Shown in pieces: positions 1 to 6,249 of a stretch of 30,358 bases of DNA. The stretch's first letter is position 1. Each line of letters opens with the position of its first letter. The notes below the pieces were generated by a model. It saw only the letters and a program-made list of their open reading frames with translations. It was not told the DNA's origin and did no database searches. The position numbers were made by a program, and so were the translations under genes. Origin of the DNA: a virus; the IMG/VR virus record IMGVR_UViG_3300025674_000237, positions 1 to 30,358 of that record; one strand, written 5' to 3'.

Positions 1-9
1 CAAGTGGGG
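1..9. repeat. Terminal 9-bp direct repeat (circular junction)
   Basis: Bases 1-9 (CAAGTGGGG) are identical to bases 30350-30358. Collapsing the two copies joins the helicase gene in frame and gives the KWGNRAD stretch expected in this family. Keeping both copies would also stay in frame, because 9 is a multiple of 3, but would duplicate a K-W-G triplet. The overlap most likely marks the ends of a circular or circularly permuted genome and is not a biological terminal repeat. Confidence 0.85.
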
Positions 10-244
10 TAACCGTGCTGACGATTGCTATTGTGTTCATCGAATGACAAACCACCCGAATGAATGGATGTATTCAGAATTACACGTACTAAAAATAAAA
101 GAAACCGAGACGGGCGGTAGATGCACACCTTTTGAACAACCTATAAGATTAAGAATGTCAAGAAACAATGTAGGGTTTGAGTTTTTAGGAAAAGACATAT
201 TGCATAGTAAAAGAAGTGAAGTAAACGAAATATTAAAGTTTTGA
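1..244 (+). CDS. DnaB-type replicative helicase, C-terminal part (continues from 29676)
   Basis: This is the 3' end of the gene that starts at 29676. From position 10 it continues the frame broken at the window end. The joined product is 305 aa. This part carries the NRADD segment followed by a conserved-looking strand (CYCVHR), which in DnaB/gp4-type RecA-fold helicases corresponds to the last core motifs near the arginine finger. It then has a C-terminal tail rich in basic residues and ends at TGA 242-244. An internal ATG at 44 opens the same frame and would be misread as a 66-aa gene if the circular junction were ignored. See the entry at 29676 for motifs. Confidence 0.88.
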   Translation, partial: KWGNRADDCYCVHRMTNHPNEWMYSELHVLKIKETETGGRCTPFEQPIRLRMSRNNVGFEFLGKDILHSKRSEVNEILKF

Positions 245-249
245 TATAT

Positions 250-474
250 ATGGTACAAATAATAATAGTGTTTTTAATTATAGCTACTTCTATGATTTAT
301 ATTGGTCAGTTAAATAACGCTGAAATAATGGTAGCACCAATATTGGGAGTTGTCTTAGGTGCGCTATATTCCAAGCAAGCATACGAAGAAGAAGAATCGG
401 TAGAGCATACTTTACAATGCTGTATATTTTTTATAAGCCTGACAGTAATATGGGAGACAACCTCGAATGGTTAA
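250..474 (+). CDS. Small membrane protein, unknown function
   Basis: This 74-aa product starts at ATG 250. A TTG at 241 in the same frame overlaps the helicase stop but is the weaker choice. It has an N-terminal hydrophobic segment (about residues 3-20), a second apolar stretch (about 28-43), an acidic patch (EEEES) and a third hydrophobic stretch near the C-terminus. It therefore probably sits in the host inner membrane. It lies between the helicase and the sigma-like gene and overlaps the latter by about 25 bases, so it belongs to the early operon. I do not recognise the family. Candidate roles such as host takeover or superinfection exclusion are guesses. Confidence 0.6.
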   Translation: MVQIIIVFLIIATSMIYIGQLNNAEIMVAPILGVVLGALYSKQAYEEEESVEHTLQCCIFFISLTVIWETTSNG

Positions 475-998
475 GAATTGTTGCCAAGCAGCACGATGAA
501 TGGGTTAAGATTGTAAACAGTTTTGGCGAATATAACTATGCTGAAGACATTGTGCAAGAGGGGTATTTAGCTTTAATTAAATATGCAAAGCCTGAAAACA
601 TCATTAAAGATAACAAGATGACTAGGGGTTATATGTATTTTACATTGCGTTCTATTTATTATCAGTATTATAACAAGAAAAGAAAAGTAAAAAAGATTAG
701 CATAGACAATGAAGATATAAACATTCAACTTCCTTATGTCGATGATATAGACGAACAGGAAGCGTTTCATAAGATTTGTACTATGGTAGATGACATAGCG
801 GATGGTTGGAATTGGTATGACCGTAAGTTGTGGAAGTTGTACTCACAAACAGATATGAGCATTAGAAAACTAGCAAAGGAAACTAAAATAAGTTGGGTAA
901 GTATATTCAATACATTAAAGAATTTAAAAGAAGAACTTAGATTTAAACTAGGCGAAGATTTTGAAGATTATATAAATAACGATTACGATAAATTATGA
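450..998 (+). CDS. Sigma-70-like / RNA polymerase sigma factor-like protein
   Basis: This 182-aa protein (ATG 450; an upstream ATG at 417 adds 11 residues that overlap the previous gene) looks like a small sigma factor. Residues 30-46 (YAEDIVQEGYLALIKYA) match the sigma region 2.1-2.2 helix that binds the RNA polymerase clamp. Residues 59-79 form a second region-2-like helix rich in aromatic and basic residues (RGYMYFTLRS), where -10 recognition occurs in sigma factors. A C-terminal helix-turn-helix at about 136-161 (SIRKLAKETKISWVSIFNTL) resembles region 4. The linker is short, as in ECF-type factors. It probably directs host RNA polymerase to phage promoters. The repeated TATTGTA element before late genes is a natural target candidate. 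The N-terminal pattern (EWLRIVAKQHDEWVKIV) is one I recall from flavobacterial phages, which favours the 450 start. Confidence 0.7.
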   Translation: MGDNLEWLRIVAKQHDEWVKIVNSFGEYNYAEDIVQEGYLALIKYAKPENIIKDNKMTRGYMYFTLRSIYYQYYNKKRKVKKISIDNEDINIQLPYVDDIDEQEAFHKICTMVDDIADGWNWYDRKLWKLYSQTDMSIRKLAKETKISWVSIFNTLKNLKEELRFKLGEDFEDYINNDYDKL

Positions 999-1405
999 AA
1001 GAACCAAAAGACAAAAGGACAAAGGCTTGGAAAGAGTGGAAGAAAAACTTTAATAAACAAAGCAAAGGTGTTGGTGATACGATTGAAAAAATTACTGAAG
1101 CAACAGGAATTAAGAAAGCAGTTAAGTTTATAGCAGGGGATGATTGCGGATGTGATGATAGAAAGAAAATATTAAATCACATATTCCCGTATCAAAAACC
1201 AAACTGCTTAACGGAAGACGAATTTAATTATTTAGGTGAAAAAATAGGTAAGATTAACACCGTTACAGTTGAAGAACAAAAACACTTGTTGAACATCTAT
1301 AATAGGGTTTTTAACGATAAAAGAGAATTGACTTCTTGTGGTAGTTGTTTCCTTAATGGTGTTTGGAAAAAGTTAGAACGAGTTTATAAAGAGTATCTTG
1401 AGTAG
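995..1405 (+). CDS. Conserved cysteine-bearing early protein, unknown function
   Basis: This 136-aa protein overlaps the sigma-like gene by 4 bases (ATGA). It has a Lys-rich N-terminus, then a GDTIEKITEATGIKKAVKFI segment, a CGCDDRKK motif near residues 52-59 and a second cysteine pair near the C-terminus (SCGSC). The two Cys pairs could bind one metal ion. I recall similar proteins (GDT.EK.T.ATGI..., CGCD.R, TSCGSC) in phages and prophages of flavobacteria without an assigned function. Its place directly after the sigma-like gene, in an overlapping operon, makes a role in transcription or DNA handling plausible but unproven. Confidence 0.75.
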   Translation: MKEPKDKRTKAWKEWKKNFNKQSKGVGDTIEKITEATGIKKAVKFIAGDDCGCDDRKKILNHIFPYQKPNCLTEDEFNYLGEKIGKINTVTVEEQKHLLNIYNRVFNDKRELTSCGSCFLNGVWKKLERVYKEYLE

Positions 1406-1796
1406 TTTAATAAGAAATAGAAACCAAGTAAAGCAAGTGATTGACTTTACAGGAGTGCAGAATGGCAAACTGCACCCAAGCGATATTGACTTTGTATTAG
1501 AGTTTGATAATGAGATACTGATACTAGGCGAGGTAAAAAGGAAGTACAACAAGATACCAACAGGGCAAAGATTAATATTGGAAAGGATATGCGATGCTTG
1601 GGGGGAAAAGTCAATAGCGATTAAGGTGGAGCATCAATTTGATGATGATTCTAAAAACATTCCATTAGAAGAATGCAAGGTAACAGCTTGGTATGAACCA
1701 CAAGTAGGATGGCACTTTTTAAAAGACCCTTTTGATTTTATAGAATTTATTAATAACTTGGGCAAGAAGTGGAATAACAAAAAATGTAGATTCTAA
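1398..1796 (+). CDS. PD-(D/E)XK-type nuclease-like protein
   Basis: This is a 132-aa product with the pattern of a minimal PD-(D/E)XK fold. Residues 29-31 (DID) are followed by a beta strand (FVLEF) and then E45-V-K47 in ILGEVKRK, which gives the D...ExK catalytic triad used by small endonucleases and Holliday-junction-resolvase-like enzymes. The start is unusual. No ATG lies before the catalytic core, and the frame opens with TTG at 1398, overlapping the preceding stop; GTG at 1438 is the alternative. It ends in an overlap with the next gene (TAATG). The likely role is branch resolution or host DNA cleavage during replication. The fold assignment is by motif only. Confidence 0.6.
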   Translation: MSSLIRNRNQVKQVIDFTGVQNGKLHPSDIDFVLEFDNEILILGEVKRKYNKIPTGQRLILERICDAWGEKSIAIKVEHQFDDDSKNIPLEECKVTAWYEPQVGWHFLKDPFDFIEFINNLGKKWNNKKCRF

Positions 1797-2128
1797 TGAC
1801 ACCTAAAGAAGCAATGCACAACAAGTTTGACAACCTAGACGATTTAAACCTGACAAATAATTTATTGATTTTGCAGGAGGCAATAAAGAATTGGTGCGAA
1901 CTTAAACCACAAAACAAAGAACTTCAAGAGGCAAGAGATGCAATAGTAAAGGTATCAATGCTTACAAACAAGTTACAACTAGATAGAGGAAACTACCATA
2001 TTGCACTTAGTCAATATAGAAGTGATTCGACTCGTTCAATAGTTAGAGCGAGGAAAGCGGAAGAAAGAATAGAAGAACTAGAGCAAGAATTAAAAGTATT
2101 TAAAAAAGCAAAAGAGTTAGGATTATGA
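1796..2128 (+). CDS. Coiled-coil early protein, unknown function
   Basis: This 110-aa protein starts in a TAATG overlap with the nuclease gene. Helical throughout by composition, it has an N-terminal Leu-rich stretch and a strongly charged C-terminal heptad region from about residue 75 (ARKAEERIEELEQELKVF) that should form a coiled coil. This suggests a small oligomer. I recall similar phage proteins with a QYRSDS.R..RARKAEE segment, but none with a known function. Confidence 0.65.
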   Translation: MTPKEAMHNKFDNLDDLNLTNNLLILQEAIKNWCELKPQNKELQEARDAIVKVSMLTNKLQLDRGNYHIALSQYRSDSTRSIVRARKAEERIEELEQELKVFKKAKELGL

Positions 2129-2211
2129 TACAAAAATTAATAGTAGGCTATATATTATTTAGAACCATTGAGTTCTTTATAGTATGGGCTTGGAAAATGT
2201 TTATCAAATGA
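2125..2211 (+). CDS. Tiny membrane peptide (28 aa)
   Basis: This 28-codon ORF opens at ATG 2125 in an ATGA overlap with the previous stop and closes in an ATGA overlap with the alternative start of the next gene at 2208. The peptide is almost entirely hydrophobic and aromatic (YILFRTIEFFIVWAW), enough for one membrane helix. The exact overlap at both ends is the main evidence that it is translated. Function is unknown. Confidence 0.45.
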   Translation: MIQKLIVGYILFRTIEFFIVWAWKMFIK

Positions 2212-2456
2212 GTGATAGCGTAACAAAGTTTTTTGAGATGGGAGGTTATATAACTAACCACACAAATGAACGTAAAACAGATAAAATAGTAGATGACGTT
2301 ATAAAGCGTTTTAAAGACCGTAGCACCATTGGAATAGAAAAGTATGGTACAACCCTTTATGATTCTCCTGATGGCTTCTATGGGTTTTTAAATCACCTAC
2401 AAGAAGAACTTATGGATGCTACTCTTTACATTGAGAAACTTAAACAACAAAAATGA
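2208..2456 (+). CDS. MazG-like all-alpha protein, possible nucleotide pyrophosphohydrolase
   Basis: Starting at ATG 2208 gives 82 aa and an ATGA coupling with the tiny ORF before it. ATG 2184 in the same frame would give 90 aa. The segment VIKRFKDRSTIGIEKYGTTL, followed by a C-terminal helix QEELMDATLYIEKL, resembles phage MazG-like or dUTPase-like all-alpha pyrophosphohydrolases, where an EExxD motif binds Mg2+. Only one of the two usual motif halves is clear, so the enzymatic role is uncertain. It might trim the nucleotide pool. Many relatives I recall are simply called hypothetical. Confidence 0.55.
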   Translation: MSDSVTKFFEMGGYITNHTNERKTDKIVDDVIKRFKDRSTIGIEKYGTTLYDSPDGFYGFLNHLQEELMDATLYIEKLKQQK

Positions 2457-2563
2457 AAGAAAGTACATTAATAGAATTACGCAATAGAGTAATGACGATG
2501 GAAAAGGTTTTAATGGCTGTTATCCTTAGACTAGAAAAGTTGGAGGAAAAAGAAAGTGAATAA
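2453..2563 (+). CDS. Short coiled-coil peptide (36 aa)
   Basis: ATG 2453 overlaps the previous TGA. The 36-aa product is one amphipathic helix with hydrophobic heptads (LRNRVMTMEKVLMAVILRLE) and a Glu/Lys-rich end. It looks like a small oligomerising or partner-binding peptide. About 58 non-coding bases follow, the first real break in the early gene run. Confidence 0.45.
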   Translation: MKESTLIELRNRVMTMEKVLMAVILRLEKLEEKESE

Positions 2564-2607
2564 TTTATTTATATCTAAAAAGTTCATTTACTTTACATTA
2601 TAATAAT

Positions 2608-2623
2608 AAAACAAACAATTATG
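2608..2623 (+). promoter_or_regulatory. A-rich translation leader (repeat copy 1)
   Basis: The 16 bases AAAACAAACAATTATG, including the start codon at 2621, are identical to 6000-6015, before another small gene. Close variants occur at 6238-6252 and 6383-6397. Bacteroidota genes generally lack Shine-Dalgarno sites and favour A-rich upstream sequence, so this is probably a reused ribosome-binding leader. The bases just before it (2573-2605) are AT-rich and could hold a promoter, but no clear TAnnTTTG is present. Confidence 0.5.
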
Positions 2624-2782
2624 CAATATCAAGAAAGCGATTGGATAAAACAAGAGTACGGTTCTATGACTAGGGAACGTTTAATGTTTACCATTCAAAA
2701 CAGACATCATTACCTTTTTGCACACGCTGAAAGATGTTTAAAAGAATTAAAACTTAGAAGGAATGATAATACTATTAAATAA
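2621..2782 (+). CDS. Small protein, unknown function (53 aa)
   Basis: ATG 2621 follows the A-rich leader shared with the gene at 6013. The 53-aa product is charged and aromatic with His pairs (QNRHHYLFAHAERCLKELK) and a basic end. No membrane segment or signal peptide is visible. It is the first gene after the 2564-2620 gap, so it may open a second early transcript that includes the exonuclease. Not recognised. Confidence 0.5.
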   Translation: MQYQESDWIKQEYGSMTRERLMFTIQNRHHYLFAHAERCLKELKLRRNDNTIK

Positions 2783-2816
2783 TGAAACGTGGGGTAGGGA
2801 AGAAATCCTTATACAA

Positions 2817-3530
2817 ATGTACGATGATAACTTTTACTACGGACACTTAGGACAACACGCATTAAGTAGTAGTAGCCTAAAGATGATACTTAAAAGCCCT
2901 AAGACATATCGTAATGTTACAAAGTATGGAGACCCTAACGCAGATAGTCCTGCATTATCAGCAGGTAAGTTAGCACATTGGATGGTACTTGAACCACACA
3001 AGATTGACGAACTACACTTTGTGGAAGCATCAACAAAGAACACAAAAATATATAAGGAAGCAAAGTCTAAGTATGGGGAGGTGTTTCTAAACAAAGAACT
3101 AAAGGCAGCAGAAAGAATATCAGATGCTGTGCTAAGAAACGAAGCAGCAATAAAGTTGCTAAACAAATCAGAGTTTGAAGTACCTGCAATAGAAATGATG
3201 GAGGGATTACCATTCAGGGGTAAAGCTGATATAATACAAGGAGATACTATTATTGACCTTAAAACATCTGCCGACCTATCATCTTTCAAGTGGAGTGCCG
3301 ATAAGTATGGTTACGATTTACAAGCGTATATGTACAAGAGAATGTTCAAGGCTGATGACTTTAAGTTCTTGGTGATTGACAAGGGAAGTTGTGATATAGG
3401 GATATTTGAAACGTCTGATGAATTTATAGCAAGAGGCGAAGATAAATTCTATAGAGCAGTAGACAACTACAAGTACTTTTTTCAAGGCGATACAGACCTT
3501 GACCAATATGTAATGCGTGGAATATTATAA
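2817..3530 (+). CDS. RecE/RecB-type PD-(D/E)XK exonuclease
   Basis: This protein of 237 aa (ATG 2817; ATG 2763 in frame would overlap the previous gene by 20 bases) resembles phage exonucleases of the RecE/PDDEXK_1 kind. Numbered from 2763, an N-terminal LSSSSLKMILKSP segment at 34-46 matches the helix that opens this family. G153-K-A-D156 is followed by D165-L-K167 (TIIDLKTS), the metal-binding D...DxK core. YDLQAYMY at 184-191 is the RecB-type QxxxY motif. It should resect double-stranded ends to give 3' single strands. The ERF annealing protein at 28598 is the expected partner, so the phage has a two-component single-strand annealing system even though the two genes lie about 4.5 kb apart across the junction. 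Confidence 0.82.
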   Translation: MYDDNFYYGHLGQHALSSSSLKMILKSPKTYRNVTKYGDPNADSPALSAGKLAHWMVLEPHKIDELHFVEASTKNTKIYKEAKSKYGEVFLNKELKAAERISDAVLRNEAAIKLLNKSEFEVPAIEMMEGLPFRGKADIIQGDTIIDLKTSADLSSFKWSADKYGYDLQAYMYKRMFKADDFKFLVIDKGSCDIGIFETSDEFIARGEDKFYRAVDNYKYFFQGDTDLDQYVMRGIL

Positions 3531-3538
3531 AACACAAG

Positions 3539-3766
3539 ATGGCGAGGAAGGGTAAAATGTCATCTATAAGGAGAAAGAGCAACAAGTTATTTAACTACTA
3601 TGAAAGAGATGGTAGCATTAAATTAAACAAGCTAAATAAGAAAGATAGAAAGAAGTATATATTAGCAAAACAAAAAGGTATAAAGCTATTGCAAGAAAAG
3701 CAGCGTTTGCCTAAGATTAGAAAGAAAATCAATGGAGAATGGGTAACTTTAGAGAGAGGTGAATAA
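3539..3766 (+). CDS. Small highly basic protein, possible nucleic-acid binder
   Basis: This 75-aa protein is very rich in Lys and Arg across its length (for example MARKGKMSSIRRKSNK and KLNKKDRKKY). It has almost no acidic residues until the last few, and one Trp near the C-terminus. Composition points to DNA or RNA binding. It starts 8 bases after the exonuclease stop, in the same operon, and overlaps the next gene by 8 bases. I do not recognise the family. Confidence 0.6.
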   Translation: MARKGKMSSIRRKSNKLFNYYERDGSIKLNKLNKKDRKKYILAKQKGIKLLQEKQRLPKIRKKINGEWVTLERGE

Positions 3767-3959
3767 AGACATAATACAAGAATTTTATTACCTTACCTTA
3801 CTAGATATAAGAGAAGGAGTTTCAATACAAGAACTAGAAGACATAATACAACTTTACGAAGATGTAGAAGACTATGAGGCTTGTGCAGGAATACTAAAAG
3901 CAATAAACGAAACAAGATACGATACAATAATAAATTTAAAACAAAATGATACTGAATAA
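3759..3959 (+). CDS. Small acidic helical protein, unknown function
   Basis: A 66-aa ORF opens with GTG at 3759, overlapping the end of the basic protein gene by 8 bases. It is acidic and helical (SIQELEDIIQLYEDVEDYEA), the opposite charge of its neighbour, so the pair could form a complex. It overlaps the next gene by 14 bases. No known family is recognised. The non-ATG start is the least certain part. Confidence 0.5.
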   Translation: MNKDIIQEFYYLTLLDIREGVSIQELEDIIQLYEDVEDYEACAGILKAINETRYDTIINLKQNDTE

Positions 3960-4401
3960 CATCTGCGAAATGGTTAGCAATGAATTAAAAGTTAATCTAC
4001 GTGAAAGAACAAGAAAACAAAGAAACGTATTTGCAAGAGCAATATATTATAGACTAGCTAGAGAGTTTACACCTTACTCACTTAACAAAATAGCAAATGA
4101 ACTAGACTACGACCACGCAACAGCAATACACGGTATAAGAATGTTTGATTCTTTTAAGATGCAACCTAAACTTTATGTTCACGAATTAGCAGCATACGAA
4201 AACATATCTAAAATACTTCAAACAGTTAAGATAGAGAAAAACGAAACACACTTAGAGAAAATCCTTAGAGAAAGAACCGAACTAATAATAGACAGACAAA
4301 AACACATAGAGAAATACCAAGCACTAAAAGAAAAGTACAATAGAATGTTAAAGTACTATTCAAGATTTGAAAAAAACGCATTAGAGAAATATGGAATATA
4401 G
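3946..4401 (+). CDS. DnaA domain IV-like DNA-binding protein with coiled coil
   Basis: This is a 151-aa product. Residues about 20-68 (RTRKQRNVFARAIYYRLARE, then YSLNKIANELDYDHATAIHG) match the C-terminal helix-turn-helix domain of bacterial DnaA: an R-x-x-x-Y-x-x-R helix, then a helix-turn-helix ending in the DHATAIHG signature (DHSTVLHA in host DnaA). The AAA+ ATPase domain is absent. Instead a long charged helix follows (about 95-150) that should form a coiled coil. It might bind DnaA-box-like sites to mark the phage origin, recruit the phage helicase, or compete with host DnaA. It is the last sizeable gene of the replication block before terminase. Confidence 0.75.
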   Translation: MILNNICEMVSNELKVNLRERTRKQRNVFARAIYYRLAREFTPYSLNKIANELDYDHATAIHGIRMFDSFKMQPKLYVHELAAYENISKILQTVKIEKNETHLEKILRERTELIIDRQKHIEKYQALKEKYNRMLKYYSRFEKNALEKYGI

Positions 4402-4471
4402 TATAATGTTATTTGTAATGATGGGGTTTGGTTTCTTAGCTATGGCTATATATGAATACTTTAATGATTAA
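4391..4471 (+). CDS. Tiny membrane peptide (26 aa)
   Basis: ATG 4391 overlaps the end of the DnaA-like gene by 11 bases. The 26-aa product is a single hydrophobic helix rich in Met and Phe (MLFVMMGFGFLAMAIYEYF) with a short polar end. It is like the 28-aa peptide at 2125. Translation is inferred from the overlap and the clean membrane profile only. Confidence 0.4.
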   Translation: MEYSIMLFVMMGFGFLAMAIYEYFND

Positions 4472-4486
4472 CAAAACAATTAATTT

Positions 4487-4495
4487 TTTATTGTA
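4487..4495 (+). promoter_or_regulatory. TTTATTGTA element upstream of terminase (relaxed copy)
   Basis: TTTATTGTA at 4487-4495 matches the core found before other late genes, and an AACAAAACAATTAA stretch lies just upstream. Here the start codon (4522) is 26 bases downstream instead of 5-6. It could be a promoter with a short leader for the packaging genes. It is the weakest member of the set because of this spacing. Confidence 0.35.
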
Positions 4496-4521
4496 TTATT
4501 GAATAATCAAGTTATATCAAG

Positions 4522-4752
4522 ATGGCACACGGAGGCAAAAGAGTCGGAGCAGGTAGAAAACCAAAGGCGGAAGAAGTCAAATTAGTGGAACGATTAAGTC
4601 CATTAGAAGATGATGCTTTAGCTGCTTTAGCCGAAGGTGTAAAGTCAGGTGATATTAAATGGGTGCAACTTTACCTTAACTATTATCTTGGCAAACCAAA
4701 AGAAACTAAGGACATCACAATTAATGAAGATGTACCTTTGTTTGTAGATTAG
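4522..4752 (+). CDS. terS: Terminase small subunit-like protein
   Basis: This 76-aa protein begins with the GGKRVGAGRKPK-type N-terminus common in phage small terminases and some phage HTH proteins, followed by helices and a C-terminal YYLGKPKE segment. It lies 30 bases before the large terminase, the usual order. It would recognise the packaging site on concatemeric DNA and hand it to the large subunit. It is short for a small terminase (usually 100-180 aa), so only the DNA-binding region is evident. The family was assigned from motif and position. Confidence 0.75.
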   Translation: MAHGGKRVGAGRKPKAEEVKLVERLSPLEDDALAALAEGVKSGDIKWVQLYLNYYLGKPKETKDITINEDVPLFVD

Positions 4753-4782
4753 GGATAACCTAGACCCTATTCTGCAATATAT

Positions 4783-5952
4783 ATGCAGATTAAAAAAACA
4801 CAAGCACTTACCAAACTTAGAAACCTCAACAATAGAGTTAAGATTGTACGAGGTGGAACATCGGCAGGAAAGACTATTTGCATCTTGCTTATTCTTATTG
4901 ATTATGCTATTAGAAACGATGGTAAAGAAATATCCGTAGTAAGTGAAAGCATCCCACACTTGCGTAGAGGTGCTTATAAGGACTTCTTAAACATCTTAAA
5001 GGGTCTTAATAGGTATAAGGATAGCCAACTAAATAAAAGCACCTTAAAATACACCTTTACTAATGGTAGCTATATTGAGTTCTTTAGTACAGACCAACCC
5101 GATAAACTAAGAGGTGCAAGAAGAACAGACTTATATATCAATGAGTGTAATAACGTACCCTTTGATGCTTACCAACAATTAGTAGTAAGAACAAGTGGAA
5201 ACATTTGGTTAGACTATAACCCTGCTGCATTATTTTGGGTTGATAAGGAATTAGTAGGAAAAGATGATACCGACTTCATAACACTAACATATAAGGATAA
5301 CGATTCATTACCTGATACAATCATAAACGAAATAGAGAAGGCAAAGGTAAAAGCAAAGACTTCTACCTATTGGGCGAATTGGTGGAGGGTGTATGGACTT
5401 GGAGAAATAGGAAGTTTAGAAGGTGTGTGTATACCTGATTGGAAAGGGATAGACACAATACCCGATGAGGCACGTTTACTTGGATATGGTATGGACTTTG
5501 GTTATTCCGTTGACCCTACAACATTAATAGCAATATACAAGTGGAATAACGCATATATAGCGGATGAGGTGCTTTGTAAGAAAGGAATGCTTAATAGAGA
5601 TATAAGTAGGTTCTTACAGTCAAATAACATAAGGGAAAACATCACAGCAGATTCAGCAGAACCGAAATCTATATCAGAGTTGCAAGGATATGGACACAAT
5701 GTGTTTCCTTGTTCTAAGGGCAGGGATTCGGTAGTATATGGAATCAACCTAATAAACCAAAACGAAATATACGTTACAAGTAGAAGCAAGAACTTGAAAC
5801 GTGAACTACAAGGATATATATGGGCAAAGGACAAAGAGGGTAACACCTTACAGAAACCAACGGGAGAACACCCCGATTGCATTGATGCGATGAGGTATGC
5901 ACTAACAGACCAATTAGAGAATCCAAATAAAGGGAATTATTTTATCTATTAA
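4783..5952 (+). CDS. terL: Terminase large subunit (packaging ATPase and nuclease)
   Basis: This 389-aa enzyme has both motor and nuclease parts. Walker A is GGTSAGKT at residues 24-31 and Walker B is DLYINE at 116-121. The RNase-H-like nuclease has acidic residues at D238 (GYGMDFGYSVDPT), D290 (ITADSAEP) and in HPDCIDAMRY (D365/D368). It is of the PBSX/SPP1-like type and slightly short for the family (400-450 aa). It cuts concatemers and pumps DNA through the portal. Unusually, the portal gene lies more than 14 kb downstream instead of next door. The start is ATG 4783, preceded by an AT-rich ATATAT stretch. Confidence 0.95.
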   Translation: MQIKKTQALTKLRNLNNRVKIVRGGTSAGKTICILLILIDYAIRNDGKEISVVSESIPHLRRGAYKDFLNILKGLNRYKDSQLNKSTLKYTFTNGSYIEFFSTDQPDKLRGARRTDLYINECNNVPFDAYQQLVVRTSGNIWLDYNPAALFWVDKELVGKDDTDFITLTYKDNDSLPDTIINEIEKAKVKAKTSTYWANWWRVYGLGEIGSLEGVCIPDWKGIDTIPDEARLLGYGMDFGYSVDPTTLIAIYKWNNAYIADEVLCKKGMLNRDISRFLQSNNIRENITADSAEPKSISELQGYGHNVFPCSKGRDSVVYGINLINQNEIYVTSRSKNLKRELQGYIWAKDKEGNTLQKPTGEHPDCIDAMRYALTDQLENPNKGNYFIY

Positions 5953-5957
5953 TTTTT

Positions 5958-5984
5958 TTTGTTAATAAAAAGTTTATATATTTG
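5958..5984 (+). promoter_or_regulatory. Candidate Bacteroidota-type promoter before the small-gene cluster
   Basis: TATATTTG at 5977-5984 is an exact match to the TAnnTTTG -7 element of Bacteroidota promoters. A TTTG at 5958-5961 could serve as -33, but the 15-base spacing is shorter than the usual 17-23. The gene at 6013 starts 28 bases downstream behind the A-rich leader. Confidence 0.5.
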
Positions 5985-6012
5985 AAGTGTATAACAATTA
6001 AAACAAACAATT

Positions 6013-6207
6013 ATGAAAGCAATTATTTGGAAAGACGGAACAATTACTTACAAGAAAGGTAGTTCAACATATACGGAAAAAATAGTATCTGAAAATAAAG
6101 ACTACTATACTGTTGTTGAGTTAGGTGCAGGTGAAGAACTTTGGAACGCAGGACACGCAGTTGGCAATAGAGTTTATAAAGACCCGATTGATTTAACCAC
6201 ATTATAA
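6013..6207 (+). CDS. Small beta-rich protein, unknown function (64 aa)
   Basis: ATG 6013 follows a promoter-like TATATTTG and the 16-base A-rich leader, so this gene is probably well expressed. The 64-aa product alternates polar and hydrophobic residues (WKDGTITYKKGSSTYTEKIV) as in a small beta barrel or SH3-like fold, and has a Gly-rich turn near residue 40. It is followed directly by a hairpin terminator. I do not recognise it. Confidence 0.6.
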   Translation: MKAIIWKDGTITYKKGSSTYTEKIVSENKDYYTVVELGAGEELWNAGHAVGNRVYKDPIDLTTL

Positions 6208-6214
6208 AATAAAC

Positions 6215-6237
6215 AAGGGGGCAGCAATGCCCCTTTT
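6215..6237 (+). terminator. Intrinsic terminator after the 64-aa gene
   Basis: Arms AAGGGGGC (6215-6222) and GCCCCTTT (6229-6236) pair with one G-T wobble around a 6-base loop, followed by a short T tract. It ends the transcript of the gene at 6013, which makes that gene a separately expressed unit or a read-through control point. Confidence 0.65.
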
Positions 6238-6249
6238 AAAACAAACAAT

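Noticed and set aside
44-244. Separate 66-aa gene at the window start
   Set aside because: It is the C-terminus of the helicase once the ends are joined. The frame is open from position 10, upstream of the ATG.
2837-3289. 150-aa antisense ORF over the exonuclease gene
   Set aside because: It mirrors a clearly conserved PD-(D/E)XK exonuclease frame, is Ser/Leu-rich as antisense frames usually are, and would be one of very few minus-strand genes.
5502-5882. 126-aa antisense ORF over terL
   Set aside because: It lies entirely opposite the nuclease domain of terminase, which has clear catalytic motifs.
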